Made by a program: the position numbers and the translations under genes. From NCBI RefSeq assembly GCF_000372965.1, contig NZ_KB890024.1:2854839-2918838 (forward strand): DNA of 64,000 nt, given 5' to 3'. Source of the stretch: Hoeflea sp. 108 (lineage in GTDB: Bacteria; Pseudomonadota; Alphaproteobacteria; Rhizobiales; Rhizobiaceae). Positions 32,990 through 42,176 of the stretch are shown here, piece after piece. The notes beneath the pieces were generated by a model. It saw nothing but the letters and a program-made list of their open reading frames with translations, was not told the DNA's origin and did no database searches. Within the stretch, counting starts at the first letter, position 1. Each line of letters starts with the position of its first letter.

Positions 32990-33000
32990 GACATCTTTCC

Positions 33001-34005
33001 CTATTCGGCCGGGGCGGGCTGCGGAGCGACGACGCCGTCCATCTTGGCGCGATATTCCTTGTAGGCGGCGATCAGCATGTCCTCGTCGCGATATTTCGGC
33101 ACCCAGCCGAGCTGGCGCTCGCCCTTGGTGACATCGAGAACGCACTCTTCGTCGGCGATGAGATACTGCTCGGGATCCATGATCGGCATGTTCATCAGGT
33201 CGAGCAGGTCGAGCGTACGCTTGACCGCCCATCCCGGCGTCGGGATGAGGATGGATTTCGACCCGGCCGACTTGATGAGATCTCCGAGAAGCTTGCGCAC
33301 CGGCGGCGGGTTGAGCGAACCGAGATTGTAGGCTTCGTTCGGCACGCCTGCCTTCCAGGCGAGACGCGCAGCCTCGGCGCAGTCGAACACCGAGATGAAC
33401 TGGTAGGGGTTCTTGCCCGAGCCGATCATCGGCACAGGCAAATTCATGTCGATGAGCTTGAACAGCTTGGACAGGATGCCGAGACGACCGGGCCCGATGA
33501 TCAGGCGCGGGCGAAACAGCGAAATGCGCATGCCGCGCTCGCGCCACACTGCCGACAGTTCTTCCGTCTTCCACTTGGACAGGCCGTATTCGCCGAGCGG
33601 CGACACCGGATGATCCTCGGTCATCGGATAGGTCACCGTATGGCCGTAGATCATGTCGGTGGTGAAATGCACCAGCTTCGACGCACCGGCCTGGTCCATA
33701 GCCTTGATGATGTTCTCGGTACCGAAGTAATTGACCGGGAAGAAGAAGTCGTGCCGCTTGGCCCTGACCTGGATCGGCGACAGCATCTTGGCCGACAGAT
33801 TGTAGATCATGTCGTCGGGCGCGATGCCGACCGCAGCGATGGCCGCAGGATCGGTCACGTCACACTGGACGAAACGCGCGTTGCGGTAATGCGGCAGGTC
33901 GCTCTTGACGATGTCGGCGACGATCACCTCGTCGCCATCGGCAACAAGCTTGGGGGCAAGATGACGACCGACGAAGCCGTCGCCTCCGAAAATGACGTGT
34001 CTCAT
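33001..34005 (-). CDS. NAD-dependent epimerase/dehydratase (extended SDR)
   Basis: 334 residues. The Rossmann motif IFGGDGFVGRHLAP is a variant G-x-x-G-x-x-G; the active site keeps the Tyr-x3-Lys pair (GEYGLSKWKTE) and TTDMIYG. It lies in the same transcript as the SMR-type transporter (4-bp overlap). In mycobacteria the 2-keto intermediate made by DprE1 is reduced by DprE2, a different SDR; this gene is the only SDR in the locus and might provide that step, but sequence alone does not show it. Otherwise it is a nucleotide-sugar epimerase or reductase. Confidence 0.85.
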   Translation of the reverse strand: MRHVIFGGDGFVGRHLAPKLVADGDEVIVADIVKSDLPHYRNARFVQCDVTDPAAIAAVGIAPDDMIYNLSAKMLSPIQVRAKRHDFFFPVNYFGTENIIKAMDQAGASKLVHFTTDMIYGHTVTYPMTEDHPVSPLGEYGLSKWKTEELSAVWRERGMRISLFRPRLIIGPGRLGILSKLFKLIDMNLPVPMIGSGKNPYQFISVFDCAEAARLAWKAGVPNEAYNLGSLNPPPVRKLLGDLIKSAGSKSILIPTPGWAVKRTLDLLDLMNMPIMDPEQYLIADEECVLDVTKGERQLGWVPKYRDEDMLIAAYKEYRAKMDGVVAPQPAPAE

Positions 34006-34433
34006 CGCACCAACTCGCTTGTCTTTGTGGTTTCGGCAGCCGCCGTGACCTGTTCGCCATGCTCCCGCCCGCTCTGCGCAATCAGCACCGTGCCGACGCA
34101 GATGAAGGCGATGCCGGCGATGCGCCAGGCGTTCAGGTCTTCGCGGAAGACGAAGTAGGCAAACACCGCAACCGCGACATAGGCCAGGCTGAGGAACGGA
34201 TAGGCAAAGCTGAGTTCGACCTTCGACAGCACATAGAGATGCGAGGCCATCGAGATGACGAAGGTCAGCAAGCCGGCGAACACCCAGGGGCTGAAAACGA
34301 TCTGGAGCAAGCGAACCAGCGGATTCGCGCCCTCGAACGAAATCGGGCCAAGCACCATCATGCCCTGCTTGAGCATAAGCTGGGCAGCAGCATTGGTCAT
34401 GACCGTGAAAAGGATAAATGGCAGATATTTCAT
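34002..34433 (-). CDS. Four-helix SMR/EamA-type transporter (lipid-sugar flippase candidate)
   Basis: 143 residues with four hydrophobic helices (about 1-22, 45-65, 72-92, 98-116) and a short charged tail. The start MKYLPFILFTVMTNAAAQLMLKQG is typical of the small multidrug-resistance fold used by ArnE/ArnF-like undecaprenyl-sugar flippases. In this gene order, movement of a polyprenyl-phosphate sugar across the membrane is a natural role. It overlaps the epimerase gene by 4 bp. The 95-bp gap before it, after the DprE1-like gene, contains an AT-rich stretch that could be a promoter. Confidence 0.8.
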   Translation of the reverse strand: MKYLPFILFTVMTNAAAQLMLKQGMMVLGPISFEGANPLVRLLQIVFSPWVFAGLLTFVISMASHLYVLSKVELSFAYPFLSLAYVAVAVFAYFVFREDLNAWRIAGIAFICVGTVLIAQSGREHGEQVTAAAETTKTSELVR

Positions 34434-34528
34434 TTATTTGTCCGTCCTTTTCGAGAACCTAGCGGCAAGCCACTTATATTCAGTGAAATCTTCCCGAAAA
34501 TTTTAGCTTTCACTTGGCCGCAGCACCG

Positions 34529-35875
34529 TTACTCTGCCGCCTGGGCCATCCGTCCTGACTTCAATCGACCCGCCGTCCGCATCCAGAAGTCCGACATGAA
34601 GGCGGGGTCGCGCATCGATTCCAGCTGCGCCCAATCAGGAAAGGAGGCGGCGAAGGTCACTTCCGACATCCGGGCATCCTTGTAGGGATTGACCGCGCCG
34701 CCTGCCCCGATCGTGATCCGGTCCAGTTCGGCCAGCAGAGCAAGCGTTGCTGCACCGCGATTGGGAAAATCCAGCGTCAGCGTGTAGCCCTTGCGGGCGA
34801 ACGACATCAGCCCCGGCGAGCGTTGCCCGCCAAATCGCTTCAGCACTGTCAGGAAAGAGCCCTGCCCCGATCGCCGCGCAGCCTCGAGCAATTCAGGCAC
34901 GGCCTTGTGGGCCGCCTCTTCCGGGAGGACGCTCTGGTGCTGATAAAGCCCGTTCGGACCATAAAGCCGGTTCCAGTCGCGGACGCCGTCCAGCGGAAAA
35001 AAGAACGTCCGATAACTGGACAGGCTTTCGCCAGCGCGGCCGCGCCGCCAGCGATAGGCGCTGTTGAACAGCCTGAGAAACGGCCGGTTCAGAACCGTCA
35101 CCGGCGGCTGGAACGGCACCGACAGCTTTGCCGGCGCGCGGTCGGCGGTGCGGGCGCCGAACTGAGCGTGGTTGCCGGCGAGCAGCAGCCCTCGTCCGGC
35201 ATTTTTGCCGCCGGCCAGCTGGTCGATCCAGGCCACTGCATATTCATTGTCGCGGTCAGTGGCTTCAGCCAGGTCGAAATACTCCTGGAGATTGGCGAAG
35301 GGCCGCACGGTTTCGGTGATGTCGAGGGAGGCAACCCGCATCAGCCTCATCGTCACCGTCAGGATAATGCCTGTCAGTCCCATGCCGCCAACGGTAGCCC
35401 TGAATAGAGACGCATTTTCAGATGGAGAGCAGACATGGGTTCGGCCGGCGGAGCGCAACAGCGTCAGCCGTTCGACATGGCAGCCGAAGCTGCCGCGGCG
35501 ATGATGGTTCTTGCCGTGCACGTCATTGGCGACAGCGCCGCCAAGCGTGACGAATTGCGTTCCGGGAACGACAGCCGGAAAGAAGCCATGCGGCGCCGCA
35601 AAGGCGATGATGTCGGCCAGAAGCGCTCCCGCCTCAGCCTCGAGTAGCCCCGTTTCGGCATTGAACGACAGGATCTTGTTGCGCGGGCGCATGTCGACGA
35701 TTGCGCCAGCGCGGTTCTGGCAGCTGTCGCCGTAGCTCCGGCCATTGCCATAGGCAAGCAAAGCCCCCGGCCCCGCCGAACCGCTCATCAGCATCCGTGT
35801 CGCGGCGGCGAGCTCGTGCACCTCCCTGGTAGCCGGTACGGTTCGCCCGAAGCTCTGATAGCTCGGTGAATTCAT
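34529..35875 (-). CDS. DprE1-like FAD oxidase (decaprenylphosphoryl-ribose 2'-oxidase homologue)
   Basis: 448 residues with a vanillyl-alcohol-oxidase-type FAD fold. It shares with DprE1 the segments GNGRSYGDSCQN, VVPGTQFVTLGGAVANDVHGKNHH, GSFGCHV and FRATVGGMGLTGII. The catalytic-lysine segment is present (NPYKDAR). Where DprE1 of M. tuberculosis has the benzothiazinone-target Cys387 (ICVDFP), this protein reads LTLDFP, that is Thr; the alignment is from memory. DprE1 oxidises polyprenyl-phosphoryl ribose in the path to polyprenyl-phosphoryl arabinose. Start ATG 35875 overlaps the UbiA-gene stop codon (ATGA). Confidence 0.88.
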   Translation of the reverse strand: MNSPSYQSFGRTVPATREVHELAAATRMLMSGSAGPGALLAYGNGRSYGDSCQNRAGAIVDMRPRNKILSFNAETGLLEAEAGALLADIIAFAAPHGFFPAVVPGTQFVTLGGAVANDVHGKNHHRRGSFGCHVERLTLLRSAGRTHVCSPSENASLFRATVGGMGLTGIILTVTMRLMRVASLDITETVRPFANLQEYFDLAEATDRDNEYAVAWIDQLAGGKNAGRGLLLAGNHAQFGARTADRAPAKLSVPFQPPVTVLNRPFLRLFNSAYRWRRGRAGESLSSYRTFFFPLDGVRDWNRLYGPNGLYQHQSVLPEEAAHKAVPELLEAARRSGQGSFLTVLKRFGGQRSPGLMSFARKGYTLTLDFPNRGAATLALLAELDRITIGAGGAVNPYKDARMSEVTFAASFPDWAQLESMRDPAFMSDFWMRTAGRLKSGRMAQAAE

Positions 35876-37311
35876 TGGACCAGACCCGCGCCCACCAGCA
35901 AGACAGCACCGACGAACACCATGATCTGGCTGCGCCAATCCCGGATGATGAAGACCACAGGGTCTTCATGCAGCTCGTCGCGGCGTGCCAAAAGCCAGAT
36001 GCGCATGGTCAGATAGAGCACGATCGGCGCCAGCGGCCAGACCAGCCAAGGGTGGGGATAAAGTTCGCGCACAGCGCTGCTGTCGATGTACAGCGCCAGA
36101 ACCAGCGCCGCCGCGAAGGCGGAAGCCATACCGGCCTGGGCGATCATCTCCTGGTCTTCCGAGCGGTAGGCGCGGCCTGCGATGTTCTCGCCGACATTCA
36201 GCGACGACGTGCGCAGTTCGACATAACGCTTCACCAGTGCCAGCGACAGGAAGAAGAAGATCGAAAACGCCAGCAGCCAGAACGAGACATCGACGCCGGT
36301 TGCCGCCGCCCCACCGAGGATACGCAGCGTGTAGAGCCCTGCCAGCACCAGCACGTCCATCAGCAGCATGCGCTTGATCGACAGCGAGTAGGCGGTGGTT
36401 GCGACGAGGTAGACCAGAAGCACGCCCACGAATTCGATCGATGTGCATACAGCGACTGAAAGGCTGACGACGAGCAACATCGTGGTCGCGACCAGCCCGA
36501 AGGGCACCGAAAGCCTGCCGCTCGCGAAGGGTCGCAGGCGCTTGGTGGGATGTGCCCGGTCCTGTGCCAGGTCGAAGAAGTCGTTGATGATGTAGATCGC
36601 CGATGCCGCTGCGCTGAACGAGATGAAGGCCAGCAGGGTCTGGATGAGCATCTCCAGGTTGAAATATTTGTGTGCCAGCACGACTGGTACGGCAATCAGC
36701 GAGTTCTTCAGCCATTGGTGGACCCGGAGCATCTTGATGATGCTGCGGAGGTCGGGATCCTGGGCGGGAATGAGTTCGCAGGCGTGCTGCGACTGCCAGC
36801 GCCGTGCAGCCCGGTCGGGCGCGACGACAATTGCCTGACGCGCGGCATCGAACACCTTCAGGTCGTGGCGGCTGTTGCCGGCATAGTCGAAGCCGCCATC
36901 GCCATAGGCGTCGACCAACGCCTTGCGCTTGCGCTCCGCCGTCAGGTTTTCCTCGCCATCCGTGGCCAATACGGCATCGAACAGGTCGAGATGACGGGCG
37001 ATCTCCTCGGCAAACTTGCGCGGCGTCCCGGTGGCCAGCACCAACTGCCGGCCCTCCCCCTGCTCCTTGCGCAGCAGCTTCAGCATTTCGGGACGATAAG
37101 GCAGTGTCGCAGGATCGATGTCGACAGTCTTGGCGATGGCCTGCTTGAGATATGCCGGGCCCTTGAGAAGCCAGATGGGTATCAGGAAGATGTTCAGAGG
37201 GTTCTTCTTGAGAAGCGCAAAAAGGCCTTCCCACAGAAGGTCCGTAGCAATCAGCGTACCGTCGAGATCCACCGCAAGCGGTATCGCCCTGTTTTCCGAT
37301 CGTACGTCCAT
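35872..37311 (-). CDS. HAD-phosphatase/UbiA prenyltransferase fusion, DPPR-synthase-like
   Basis: 479 residues. Residues about 10-190 form a HAD domain with the nucleophile motif VDLDGTL. From about 200 a UbiA-type membrane prenyltransferase follows, with the first Asp-rich motif NDFFDLAQDRAHPTKRLRP and about 9 membrane segments. The DRAHPTKR-x-RP extension is typical of 5-phospho-ribosyl polyprenyl-phosphate (DPPR) synthases such as Rv3806c. In mycobacteria a separate phosphatase removes the 5-phosphate; here the HAD half could do so. The gene leads the operon with the DprE1-like oxidase, forming the first two or three steps of a polyprenyl-phosphate-arabinose path. Confidence 0.87.
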   Translation of the reverse strand: MDVRSENRAIPLAVDLDGTLIATDLLWEGLFALLKKNPLNIFLIPIWLLKGPAYLKQAIAKTVDIDPATLPYRPEMLKLLRKEQGEGRQLVLATGTPRKFAEEIARHLDLFDAVLATDGEENLTAERKRKALVDAYGDGGFDYAGNSRHDLKVFDAARQAIVVAPDRAARRWQSQHACELIPAQDPDLRSIIKMLRVHQWLKNSLIAVPVVLAHKYFNLEMLIQTLLAFISFSAAASAIYIINDFFDLAQDRAHPTKRLRPFASGRLSVPFGLVATTMLLVVSLSVAVCTSIEFVGVLLVYLVATTAYSLSIKRMLLMDVLVLAGLYTLRILGGAAATGVDVSFWLLAFSIFFFLSLALVKRYVELRTSSLNVGENIAGRAYRSEDQEMIAQAGMASAFAAALVLALYIDSSAVRELYPHPWLVWPLAPIVLYLTMRIWLLARRDELHEDPVVFIIRDWRSQIMVFVGAVLLVGAGLVQ

Positions 37312-37463
37312 CTGACTGCTGCCCTGCCCTTGTCGGAGGGCAAGACCTCCGGACCCAAGCGCCGCTATAACGAACAGGAGCATTCCACCTGGTTAAATTG
37401 GCGGCAGCTTGGCATGCCAGCGCAAAGCATTTTGAAAGTCATGCTTAAGCGGATATTATCGTG

Positions 37464-37496
37464 ATGCAAAAAAGGCCGGACAGAAGTCCGGCCTTT
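37464..37496 (-). terminator. Terminator of the small periplasmic protein gene
   Basis: AAAGGCCGGA-cagaag-TCCGGCCTTT: perfect 10-bp stem, with TTTTTTGC following on the minus strand. It lies about 30 bp after the stop at 37527. The rest of the gap to 37311 presumably carries the UbiA-operon promoter; nothing definite is seen. Confidence 0.88.
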
Positions 37497-37526
37497 GCCA
37501 ATTGTCAGGCGTGCTGCACGCCAAAC

Positions 37527-37793
37527 TTACTTGATGCGGGCGACGCCGCCCGAGATTTCGACCGTCTCGCTGCCTGTCAGCGCTTCACGGTCGCCATTCG
37601 GCATGGTGACGAAGCAGCCGTTCGAGCAGAACTCGACCGTCTCGCCGGCGGCGAGAGCCAGTTCAGACTTCGAGCCACCTTCGGTCACGATCAGCGTCCG
37701 CGGCTCAGTATCAAGGTTTACCGCGCTCGCGGCATGCGCCGCGCCCGACATGGCCAGGAAGAGCGCGCCTGCAGCGACAAGAAACCTGTTCAT
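37527..37793 (-). CDS. Small periplasmic protein with a Cys pair
   Basis: 88 residues, with a signal peptide ending near AHAAS-AV. The mature part of about 65 residues includes an FCSNGCFVTM segment with a Cys-x3-Cys pair likely to form a disulfide. No named family is recognised; such small exported proteins are common in rhizobia. The ATG at 37793 begins the signal peptide. It is monocistronic, with a terminator after it and 140 bp before the MscS-gene end. Confidence 0.75.
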   Translation of the reverse strand: MNRFLVAAGALFLAMSGAAHAASAVNLDTEPRTLIVTEGGSKSELALAAGETVEFCSNGCFVTMPNGDREALTGSETVEISGGVARIK

Positions 37794-37933
37794 TTCATCA
37801 TCGGTGTTTCCACCGCCTCTGTTCACATCGGCAAGGCATTCTCGCCCTTTGCGTGGACCTTATATGAGTTCGAAGCTGAACGGCAACTGAATGCCATGTT
37901 CATGCCACAATCTGCTCTGCCGCCACTTCAGAC

Positions 37934-40411
37934 TTACTCGGGGTCGGGTTTCCTGCGCCGTCCCGGCCTGCGCTCCGCCTCGGCCGCCCGTTTGCTGCGG
38001 GCCTCTTCTTCCTCAGCAACCTGAGCCTCGGCCTGCTCGTCATCGACGGGCCACTTCTCGGCAGGCTTGACGTCCTGTGCACGCGGTGTCGAGGGAATAT
38101 GGATGTGCTCGCGTTCGAACACTTCGAGGATCGCGAAGCGGATATCGTTCTGGACCGTGTTGCTGTTGGTCACATCGGCCAGGAAGCAGCGGATTTCGAA
38201 CTCAAGCGCGGCCGTGCCGAAATTGGCAAAGAGCACAAACGGCTCCGGGTTCTTCAGCACCAGCGGATGCGACCGAACGACATCGAGCATCAATTCATGC
38301 GCGCGCCTGCCGTCGGAATCGTAGGCGACGTTGACCCTGATGTCGACGCGCCCAAGCTTGTTGCGATGGGTCCAGTTGCCAACGGCGCTGTTGATCAGTT
38401 CCGAGTTGGGCAGGATCACCGACTGGCGCTGGAACGTCTCGATCTCGGTGGCGCGCACGCTGATCTTCTTGACGGTGCCGGACGTCGCCCCCGCCACGAT
38501 CCAGTCGCCGACCTTGAACGGCCGCTCGGCGAGCAGGATCAGGCCGGAGACGAAGTTGGACACCACGTTCTGGAGGCCGAAACCGATACCGAGGGACAGC
38601 GCACCGGCGACAAGGGCGAGGTTGGAGAGATCGATGCCGGCGGCCGAAACCGCAATCAGCGCCGCAAGCGCAATGCCGGCATAGCCGACGGCAAGGCGGA
38701 TCGAGTTACGCACGCCGGCATCGACCTTGCCGCGTGCCATCACCGATCCGTCAAGCCAGCCCTGGAACCAGCGGGTCAGGAAATAACCGACGAAGAACAC
38801 CAGAACGCCAGACAGGATGCCTGCCGGCGAGAAGGTAAAGCTGCCGATCTTAAAGCCGGCAGCGATCTTGTAGAGCCAGGTCGTCATGTCGCCCGGCTGG
38901 AAGCCCCACTGGAACAGGATCAGCGGCACACCGACGACAAGCACCAGAAGGTTGATGACGATGCTGGTCAGGAGCCCCAGCTGGTCGAGCGTCGTGTCGT
39001 CAAGCTTGAGCCTGCGTTGCAGGCGCCGACCCACTGTCGTCTTGGCGAAGGCGTCGTCCTCGTTGATCGCTCGCGACGACAGGAAGCCGATATACATGGT
39101 GGTGAGGATCGCGCCGGTGACGACGATCTGCTGCGATACGAAGCGCGCGAGCCCGATAAAGCCGAGCAACGCCGCCGCGATTGTGACCCCGCCGAGAGCG
39201 AACAGGATGTAGCGCAGCACCGGCGGCCACGGTTTCGGCCTGCCATTCTCGTCGATGAAAGGTTTGACCAGCGCGATCAGCACGACCAGCATGCCGATGA
39301 TGACGGTCGAAACGAGCGCTTCGCCGACGGTCAGGGCCAGCGGCGAGCCGAGCACCTGGTAGACGGCGCTGAGGAAGTAGTCGATGCCGGTGAAGACGGC
39401 TGTCGCGATGATGAGCAGCACGAGCCAGCGGGCCGCGCCGCTTTCGACCGGGATCAGGCGCCAGTTGGGCAGCGAGGGCGAAAGTGCCGCCGTCGCCAGC
39501 CGAGAGACGAAGAACACGATCGCGATGACATAGAACAGCGAGCCGAGCATCGTGCCGATGTCGCCGCGCAGCACCTCGAAATACTGGTACAGATAATAGG
39601 TCACGCCCAGGAAGACGACGACCGCCATGGTCTGCATCAGCGTCGACCAGAAGGCCACCGAGATGCGGCTCAGATAGGACGGCTCGGTGACCCGGGGGTC
39701 CGGCACGAACATACGGCCGAACATGCGTCGGCCGCCGACCATCATCACGGCCGCCGCCGCCAGCGCAAGGAAGGTCGCTGCCAGAATCGATTTGAGCTTG
39801 AAGCTGGACACGAAGCGCAGCCACGACGAGATCGTGTGGAAGAAGTCTCCCATCTCCGTCTCGAAGGCGCTGATGACCTCGGAGGCCAGGGCGAAATTGA
39901 TGTCGTAGCGCTTGGTCAGAAGGTTCTGGAACAGGTCGCGCCTGATTTCGGTGATCTGGGCGACCAGCTTGTTGATCCGGATAGAAAGGTTCTCGGCCAC
40001 GCCGAGCACGGCGTTGATCTCGGCCTTTTCAGCCGCAAGGCTCTCGCGCTCGCTGGTGACGATCTGCGGTTCCGGTGCCTGGCCGTCGGCCGGCGGCTTG
40101 CCCAGTTGCTCCAGCCGCGCATTGATCTCGGTCAGCCGCGGACGGAACGCGACACCGCTCTGCAGCAGATCGCGCGACAGCTGCTCCAGCTGGACGCGGA
40201 TGTCGACAAGGCCTGCATCGTCCTCGGAGTTCTGCTCCATCTTCTTTTGCAGGGCGTCGATCTTGGTGGTCAGGCTGGCGATGACCTCCTGCTGATCGGC
40301 AATCACGCCGGCCGAGGCTTTGCCAACGTCCTGCGCCGAAGCCTGCGTCAGCGACGCGGCAGCGATCAGGAATATCGAAACGGCAAAACGCCTGAAGGCC
40401 TGTAGAAACAT
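37934..40411 (-). CDS. Large MscS-family mechanosensitive channel (DUF3772)
   Basis: 825 residues. A signal peptide (to about QASAQ) is followed by a periplasmic helical DUF3772 region (about 30-185) and then about 11 membrane segments. The MscS pore/beta core includes GIDLSNLALVAGALSLGIGFGLQNVV, with the glycine/alanine-rich pore helix, and RPFKVGDWI. The C-terminal tail is charged (EEEEARSKRAAEAERR). It should open on membrane tension during osmotic downshift; the large N-terminal domain may regulate it. ATG at 40411, rather than an upstream GTG, begins the signal peptide. Confidence 0.9.
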   Translation of the reverse strand: MFLQAFRRFAVSIFLIAAASLTQASAQDVGKASAGVIADQQEVIASLTTKIDALQKKMEQNSEDDAGLVDIRVQLEQLSRDLLQSGVAFRPRLTEINARLEQLGKPPADGQAPEPQIVTSERESLAAEKAEINAVLGVAENLSIRINKLVAQITEIRRDLFQNLLTKRYDINFALASEVISAFETEMGDFFHTISSWLRFVSSFKLKSILAATFLALAAAAVMMVGGRRMFGRMFVPDPRVTEPSYLSRISVAFWSTLMQTMAVVVFLGVTYYLYQYFEVLRGDIGTMLGSLFYVIAIVFFVSRLATAALSPSLPNWRLIPVESGAARWLVLLIIATAVFTGIDYFLSAVYQVLGSPLALTVGEALVSTVIIGMLVVLIALVKPFIDENGRPKPWPPVLRYILFALGGVTIAAALLGFIGLARFVSQQIVVTGAILTTMYIGFLSSRAINEDDAFAKTTVGRRLQRRLKLDDTTLDQLGLLTSIVINLLVLVVGVPLILFQWGFQPGDMTTWLYKIAAGFKIGSFTFSPAGILSGVLVFFVGYFLTRWFQGWLDGSVMARGKVDAGVRNSIRLAVGYAGIALAALIAVSAAGIDLSNLALVAGALSLGIGFGLQNVVSNFVSGLILLAERPFKVGDWIVAGATSGTVKKISVRATEIETFQRQSVILPNSELINSAVGNWTHRNKLGRVDIRVNVAYDSDGRRAHELMLDVVRSHPLVLKNPEPFVLFANFGTAALEFEIRCFLADVTNSNTVQNDIRFAILEVFEREHIHIPSTPRAQDVKPAEKWPVDDEQAEAQVAEEEEARSKRAAEAERRPGRRRKPDPE

Positions 40412-40607
40412 GATTTGTCTGCGACTCACGGTCTGGATGCGTTGCGCGAAGGCGCGCCATTGATAAAGACGAGCATCCAGACGGGCAAGCCGACCTCAAT
40501 GCTGGGGTGGGAAAGTCGGCCTAGCGAAAGGCGATGGCGGAATATTGGCCTTCAACAATCGAACCAGATAATAGTGTCTGCCCATAGCCCCAGGGATGAC
40601 ATGTTAT

Positions 40608-41867
40608 ATGGCGGAATATTCGGTCTTTTCGCTGCTCAGGAATGCGCTCTCCGGAAATCAGGACTGGAAGCCCGCCTGGCGCAAGCCCAATCCCAAGCCG
40701 TCCTATGACGTGATCGTCATCGGCGGCGGCGGACATGGCCTTTCCACCGCCTACTATCTCGCCAAGGAGCACGGCATCACCAATGTCGCGGTGCTTGAAA
40801 AGGGTTATCTCGGCTCGGGCAATGTCGGCCGCAACACGACCGCCGTGCGCTCCAACTACCTTTTGCCGCAGAACACGCGCTTCTACGAGCATTCGATGAA
40901 GATGTGGGAGAACCTCTCCCATGAACTCAACTACAATGTCATGTTCTCCCAGCGCGGCGTGCTGAACCTCGCCCACACGCCGGCCCAGCTCGACGATTAT
41001 GCCCGTCGCGGCAACGCCATGCGCCATCTCGGCGTCGATGCCGTTCTGATGACGCCGTCAGAGATCGGCCGCCGCGTGCCCGGCCTCGACATGTCGCAAC
41101 AGGCGCGTTTTCCGATCCTGGGCGGCCTGATGCAGGAGAGCGCCGGCACGGCCCGTCACGATGCGGTCGCCTGGGGCTATGCCCGCGGCGCCGATCGGCG
41201 CGGCGTCGACATTGTCGAGAATTGCGAGGTGACCGGCTTCCTGCGCGACGGCGACCGGATCGTCGGCGTCACCACCAACCGCGGCGAGATTCGCGCAAAA
41301 AAGGTGGCGGTCGCGGTCGCCGGCAGCACCGGGCGGGTCATGCAGCTGGCCGGCATCGAGCGCATGCCCATCGAGAGCTTCGTGCTCCAGGCCTTCGTTT
41401 CGGAATCGCTGAAACCCTTCCTCGACACGGTCGTCACCTTCGGCATGGGCCACTTCTATGTCGGCCAGTCCGACAAGGGCGGCCTGATCTACGGCGGCGA
41501 TCTCGACGGCTACAACAGCTACGCCCAGCGCGGCAGCCTGCCCATCGTCGAGGAGGTGATGAGCGAGATGCTGGCGCTGTTTCCGTCGCTCGCGACTGTG
41601 CGGGTACTGCGCTCCTGGGGCGGCGTCTGCGACATGTCGATGGACGGCTCGCCGATCATCACGACGGGCCCCCTGCCCGGCATGTATCTCAATTGCGGCT
41701 GGTGCTACGGCGGCTTCAAGGCGACGCCGGCTTCGGGTTTCTGTTTTGCCCACACCATCGCCAAGGACGCGCCGCACGAGTTCAACGCGCCCTTCACGCT
41801 CGACCGGTTCAGCCGTGGCACTGTCATCGACGACAAGGGCCAGGGTCCGACGCCACGGATGCACTAG
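40608..41867 (+). CDS. soxB: Sarcosine oxidase beta subunit
   Basis: 419 residues, starting MAEYSVFSLLRNALSGN as SoxB proteins do. The FAD site is VIVIGGGGHGLSTAYYL. The segment SAGTARHDAVAWG carries the histidine (about 174) that, from memory, is covalently linked to FMN in tetrameric sarcosine oxidase. It is the catalytic subunit: it oxidises the N-methyl group of sarcosine, passing formaldehyde or methylene units to the alpha subunit and THF. An alternative ATG four codons upstream exists. Order soxB-soxD-soxA-soxG is complete and tight. Confidence 0.93.
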   Translation: MAEYSVFSLLRNALSGNQDWKPAWRKPNPKPSYDVIVIGGGGHGLSTAYYLAKEHGITNVAVLEKGYLGSGNVGRNTTAVRSNYLLPQNTRFYEHSMKMWENLSHELNYNVMFSQRGVLNLAHTPAQLDDYARRGNAMRHLGVDAVLMTPSEIGRRVPGLDMSQQARFPILGGLMQESAGTARHDAVAWGYARGADRRGVDIVENCEVTGFLRDGDRIVGVTTNRGEIRAKKVAVAVAGSTGRVMQLAGIERMPIESFVLQAFVSESLKPFLDTVVTFGMGHFYVGQSDKGGLIYGGDLDGYNSYAQRGSLPIVEEVMSEMLALFPSLATVRVLRSWGGVCDMSMDGSPIITTGPLPGMYLNCGWCYGGFKATPASGFCFAHTIAKDAPHEFNAPFTLDRFSRGTVIDDKGQGPTPRMH

Positions 41868-41876
41868 AGCAAACGC

Positions 41877-42176
41877 ATGCTGATCACCTGCCCTTATTGC
41901 GGCCCGCGCGATGTCTCCGAATTCGCCTACCAGGGCGACGGCAACCGCACCCGACCCGACCCGGCCTCGACCGACAGCGAGGCATGGCACGCCTATGTCT
42001 ACGAACGGCCGAACCCGGCCGGAGCGCATAACGAGATCTGGCTGCATGCCGGCGGCTGCCGGGCGCATCTGGCCGTGGTCCGCGATACGCTCACCCACGA
42101 AATCGCAAGCGTGCGCTTCGCCCGCGAGCACGGTGCCGCACCGCACGGACGCCGCAAGCCGGGAGCCAAAGCATGA
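41877..42176 (+). CDS. soxD: Sarcosine oxidase delta subunit
   Basis: 99 residues with the zinc-ribbon-like start LITCPYCGPRDVSEFAYQGD and a WLHAGGCRAHLAVVRDT segment; the four ligand positions Cys-x2-Cys...His...Cys are characteristic of SoxD. It binds zinc and holds the complex together. Length matches the family (about 90-100). Its stop codon overlaps the soxA start (ATGA). Confidence 0.93.
   Translation: MLITCPYCGPRDVSEFAYQGDGNRTRPDPASTDSEAWHAYVYERPNPAGAHNEIWLHAGGCRAHLAVVRDTLTHEIASVRFAREHGAAPHGRRKPGAKA

Noticed and set aside
33001..34005. DprE2 assignment for the epimerase gene
   Set aside because: DprE2 is a classical SDR; this protein is an extended SDR with an epimerase-like pattern. 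The role is possible but not supported enough to name.
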